Origin: Bacteroidales bacterium
Lineage (GTDB): Bacteria; Bacteroidota; Bacteroidia; Bacteroidales; UBA1556
Direction of reading: 5' to 3'
Assembly: GCA_023145955.1 (NCBI GenBank)
Contig: JAGLDA010000121.1
Location: 1 to 8,407 of the forward strand
Length of the DNA: 8,407 nt
In this document: positions 5,737-8,407 of the stretch, piece after piece
Layout: every line of letters starts with the position of its first letter
Position numbering within the stretch: position 1 is the stretch's first letter
Notes under the pieces: generated by a model
What the model was told of the DNA's origin: nothing
Seen by the model: only the letters and a program-made list of their open reading frames with translations
Databases searched by the model: none
Program-made: the position numbers and the translations under genes

Positions 5737-7896
5737 ATGAGAAGTTTTAAGTTTTTAATAATCAGTTTATTATCTTTTTTTATAATAAACACTTCATCAA
5801 TAGCTCAAAGCCTTGGGCAATTGAGTGGTCAACAAAATCAACCAAAAGACCCTATTGGATGGACACAAAAAGTTAATAAGATAAGCGATACAGAATACCA
5901 ATTAGTTTTTCATGCTACGGTTATAGAACCACATTGGCATTTCTACTCACAACATACAAAAGGCACAATGCCAATGGCTTTTTATTATGACGACATAAAA
6001 GGTTATAAAACAGTTGGTGAAGTAAGCGAATCGCCAAAACCCGTAGAAGAGTATGATGATTTGCTTGGTGGGCTAACAAAATATTGGAAAAAAGAAGCAA
6101 CTTTCAAGCAAACAATTAAGATATTATCTGCTGAGGATGTAAATGTACATGGAGCAATTGAGTTTCAAGCATGTATCGAAGGTGCTTGTACAATGCTTAC
6201 CTATAATTTTAGTTTCGATATTAAAGGCGTTCCTTCCTCTTCAAAAGTAGAATCCCCTAAAGAAGAACCTAAAGAGGAGCCTAAAACTGATAATGAAGCT
6301 AATGTAACTCCTGAAAAGGAAACAGCAACTACTGCAGAGGAAGTTCCAGTTCAGGAAGATAAAAGCTCTGAAGCAGTAGTGAATACAAATACTGATAACG
6401 AAATTATTACTAGCACCACTATTAAGGCTGATGACTCTGACACTAGTTGGTTAAACATATTTATTTTTGCTTTCATAGCAGGGATGCTAACATTGATTAC
6501 ACCATGTGTATTCCCAATGATACCTATGACTGTAAGTTTTTTTATGAAAGGTAAGAAAAGCAAATCTGCTGGACTAAAACAAGCATACTTCTTTGGATTT
6601 TCTATTGTAGTAATATTTGCAGTTCTTGGCCTATTACTTACTGTTTTACTTGGAAAAGATGCCATGTACATAATAAGTACACATTGGATTCCTAATACAA
6701 TATTCTTCTTAATATTTATGATATTTGCATTATCATTCTTTGGTTTATTTGAAATTACACTCCCTAGTGGTTTAATAAATAAATCTGATGAGCAGGCAGA
6801 TAAGGGTGGCTATATGGGCACTTTCTTTGTAGCTTTTACCACTGTATTAGTCTCGTTCTCGTGTACTGGCCCAATACTAGGAGCAGCACTTATAGAGCTT
6901 AGCTCTGGGTCTGACAATAGTATTGTATTCTTAATATCGATGATAGGTTTTGCCTTAGGCTTTGCAATACCATTTACTCTTTTGGCAATGTTCCCAACAG
7001 CACTAGGCAAATTAAAATCTGGTAGCTGGCTGAATACTGTAAAGATAGTATTTGGATTTATAGAAATCGCTCTTGGTCTTAAATTCTTATCAATGGCTGA
7101 CTTAGGTGCCAACTGGGGGCTGCTCGACCGTGAGACATTCTTAGCAATTTGGATAGTGGTATTCTCTCTATTAGGATTCTACTTATTAGGCAAGCTTAAA
7201 TTTAAAGGCGATAGCGATATAAAAAGTATTAGTGTTACTCGGTTATTCTTATCAATAGTAACATTCTCTTTTGTTATGTATATGATTCCTGGCCTTTGGG
7301 GAGCACCTCTAAAAGCTATCTCTGGCTATGTACCGCCTATGACTACTCAAGACTTTGATATAAACCGTATTGTAGTAGAAAACAGCGGAGGACAAGGAAT
7401 TGCACACAACAATGACTTAGGAGAAAGAAAATATGCAGATATACTCCACATGCCTACAGGCTTTGATGGTTTTTACGATTTAGATGAAGCTAAGGCTTAT
7501 GCTAAAAAGGTAAACAAACCTATCTTTGTTGACTTCACAGGTAAAACTTGCGCCAATTGTCGTGAGATGGAAAATAATGTTTGGTACGATAAAGAAGTGA
7601 AAAGACTTCTTAATGAAGAGTATGTAATGGTTGCATTATACGCTGATGCAAACTTTATTAAACTTGATGAAAAAGATTGGGTTAAGAATGATGCCGGTAA
7701 AACTATTAAGCGATTAGGATCTAAAAATCTAAACTATCAAATAACGAGGTTTAATATGAATGCTCAGCCATACTATGTAATAATGGATGCAGATGAAAAT
7801 GTGCTTACTAAAGAAAATAGAGCTTACGATAAGAGTATTCCAAACTTTATTACATTCTTAAATGAAGGTATAGAAAACTTTAAAACTAAGAAATAA
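5737..7896 (+). CDS. dsbD: Thiol:disulfide interchange protein DsbD
   Basis: DsbD carries reducing power from cytoplasmic thioredoxin across the inner membrane to periplasmic proteins, such as disulfide isomerases and cytochrome c maturation factors. The 719 residues contain all expected parts. There is a signal peptide (about 1-23, probable cut after SIA). The periplasmic N-terminal domain (about 35-165) has the cysteine pair C146/C151 and is followed by an acidic Pro/Glu/Thr-rich linker (about 165-236). About eight hydrophobic helices (238-520) include C257 in TPCVFPMIP and C376 in FSCTGPILG. A C-terminal thioredoxin-like domain (about 570-719) carries the redox motif CANC (605-608). The three cysteine pairs correspond to the relay in E. 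coli DsbD, so it should be functional. The ATG at 5737 opens directly into the signal peptide (MRSFKFLIISLLSFF). The gene has its own likely promoter and is followed by a strong terminator, so it is probably monocistronic. Confidence 0.93.
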   Translation: MRSFKFLIISLLSFFIINTSSIAQSLGQLSGQQNQPKDPIGWTQKVNKISDTEYQLVFHATVIEPHWHFYSQHTKGTMPMAFYYDDIKGYKTVGEVSESPKPVEEYDDLLGGLTKYWKKEATFKQTIKILSAEDVNVHGAIEFQACIEGACTMLTYNFSFDIKGVPSSSKVESPKEEPKEEPKTDNEANVTPEKETATTAEEVPVQEDKSSEAVVNTNTDNEIITSTTIKADDSDTSWLNIFIFAFIAGMLTLITPCVFPMIPMTVSFFMKGKKSKSAGLKQAYFFGFSIVVIFAVLGLLLTVLLGKDAMYIISTHWIPNTIFFLIFMIFALSFFGLFEITLPSGLINKSDEQADKGGYMGTFFVAFTTVLVSFSCTGPILGAALIELSSGSDNSIVFLISMIGFALGFAIPFTLLAMFPTALGKLKSGSWLNTVKIVFGFIEIALGLKFLSMADLGANWGLLDRETFLAIWIVVFSLLGFYLLGKLKFKGDSDIKSISVTRLFLSIVTFSFVMYMIPGLWGAPLKAISGYVPPMTTQDFDINRIVVENSGGQGIAHNNDLGERKYADILHMPTGFDGFYDLDEAKAYAKKVNKPIFVDFTGKTCANCREMENNVWYDKEVKRLLNEEYVMVALYADANFIKLDEKDWVKNDAGKTIKRLGSKNLNYQITRFNMNAQPYYVIMDADENVLTKENRAYDKSIPNFITFLNEGIENFKTKK
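6256..6279 (+). repeat. Two 12-bp tandem units in the DsbD linker
   Basis: CCTAAAGAAGAA is followed directly by CCTAAAGAGGAG, and the next bases CCTAAA start a partial third unit. The repeat encodes PKEEPKEEPK in the flexible acidic linker between the periplasmic domain and the membrane domain. Differences fall in third codon positions, so the peptide repeat is kept. Confidence 0.7.
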
Positions 7897-7911
7897 GCTT
7901 TTATTAATAAT

Positions 7912-7951
7912 AAAAAAACCATTAATGCTTATGTATTAATGGTTTTTTTTT
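7912..7951. terminator. Bidirectional intrinsic terminator
   Basis: A perfect 15-bp stem (7912-7926 with 7935-7949) closes an 8-base loop, GCTTATGT. On the plus strand the right arm runs into nine T residues (7943-7951), ending dsbD transcription 16 bases after its stop codon. On the minus strand the seven A residues of the left arm read as a T-tract, so the same hairpin can also terminate the convergent gene at 7969. The stem is almost all A-T with two G-C pairs plus the T-tract, as expected in this AT-rich genome. Confidence 0.9.
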
Positions 7952-7968
7952 GCGAATAAGAGAAATAC

Positions 7969-8407
7969 CTATTCCTTCTTAACGAGTACAGTTTTTATAC
8001 GTTTGCAGTCTATATAATTCTTATTCTCTATATTATTTATCAGATTACTATCTACAAGTGATAGGGATAAGTCCCAAGTATGAAACACTATATTGCTATC
8101 TATTTTAGGTATTAAATAATTTGTAACAAACGTATAACAACTCACATCAAAAGAAACTGCTTTTACTTTTTGCAATACTATTTGTTCAGATATTTTCAAG
8201 GAATAGGACTCCATTTCCGTAATATTTTCGTCTGCAATAAGTTTATTTATAATTTTATACGATAGGTAGTAAGAAGAGTGATAACCATGTTCAGACACTA
8301 ATGACAATGAACTATCAAGAGTTGACGATTCAACAATTAGCACTTTTTTTAAGTCATATTTACTATCCAAATAGTCAAGCCTATCTACAGCTACACTAAT
8401 ATTTTCT
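7969..8407 (-). CDS. 3' part of an unrecognised gene, cut by the window edge
   Basis: The frame is open from the stop codon at 7969 to the right edge, giving 145 C-terminal residues starting ENISVAVDRLDYLDSK. No ATG start occurs near the edge. A TTG at 8368-8370 sits inside the open frame and is unlikely to be the true start, so the gene most likely begins beyond 8407. The visible part has alternating hydrophobic strands and helices (KVLIVESSTLDSS, KVKAVSFDVSCYTFV, NIVFHTWDLSLSLVDS) suggesting an alpha/beta fold. It has two cysteines, no membrane segment and a lysine-rich end (VLVKKE). I recognise no family motif and assign no function. It converges on dsbD and shares the bidirectional terminator at 7912-7951. 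Codon use is AT-rich like its neighbours, with no sign of recent transfer. Confidence 0.7.
   Translation of the reverse strand, partial: ENISVAVDRLDYLDSKYDLKKVLIVESSTLDSSLSLVSEHGYHSSYYLSYKIINKLIADENITEMESYSLKISEQIVLQKVKAVSFDVSCYTFVTNYLIPKIDSNIVFHTWDLSLSLVDSNLINNIENKNYIDCKRIKTVLVKKE

Noticed and set aside
6351..7112. Two antisense open frames inside dsbD
   Set aside because: They mirror the linker and membrane helices of dsbD and have no independent support.
7969..8370. Complete 133-residue gene starting at the TTG at 8368-8370
   Set aside because: The frame stays open to the window edge, so a truncated longer gene is more likely than a rare TTG start.
1..8407. CRISPR array, tRNA, rRNA or intact insertion sequence
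   Set aside because: No regularly spaced repeats, cloverleaf or T-arm signature, rRNA-like conserved blocks, or transposase motifs were found on either strand.

Overview
The window is AT-rich DNA, most likely from a member of the Bacteroidota. Three things point there. The codon use is strongly AT-biased. Start codons lack clear Shine-Dalgarno sequences, and three of them have TAnnTTTG-type -7 promoter elements upstream. The gene families also fit: a large receiver/ATP-grasp 'PEP synthase-like' protein and a DsbD with a long acidic linker. This assignment is inferred from sequence character, not from a database match.

Layout from left to right. Positions 1-599 hold no recognisable gene, but contain a GC-rich patch (about 191-250) with an imperfect palindrome and a diverged short repeat of sequence at the left edge. 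Next is prmC (600-1466, +), the release-factor glutamine methyltransferase. It converges on a PfkB-family sugar kinase (1480-2397, -) with only 13 bp between the stop codons. Upstream of the kinase on the same strand is a 992-residue protein (2473-5451, -). It has two receiver-like domains, a PEP-synthase-type ATP-grasp domain and an unassigned C-terminal domain, but lacks the phosphohistidine and PEP-binding domains of true PEP synthases. A 285-bp divergent intergenic region separates it from dsbD (5737-7896, +), a complete transmembrane thiol reductase. A strong bidirectional hairpin terminator (7912-7951) lies between dsbD and the 3' part of an unrecognised gene (7969-8407, -) that runs off the right edge.

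The genes do not form one obvious pathway. prmC, the sugar kinase and dsbD are ordinary housekeeping or metabolic functions. The 992-residue protein is the most unusual item: it looks like a response-regulated ATP-dependent phosphotransferase or ligase without the usual downstream catalytic domains. It may be co-transcribed with the sugar kinase. No CRISPR array, intact mobile element, tRNA or rRNA was seen.
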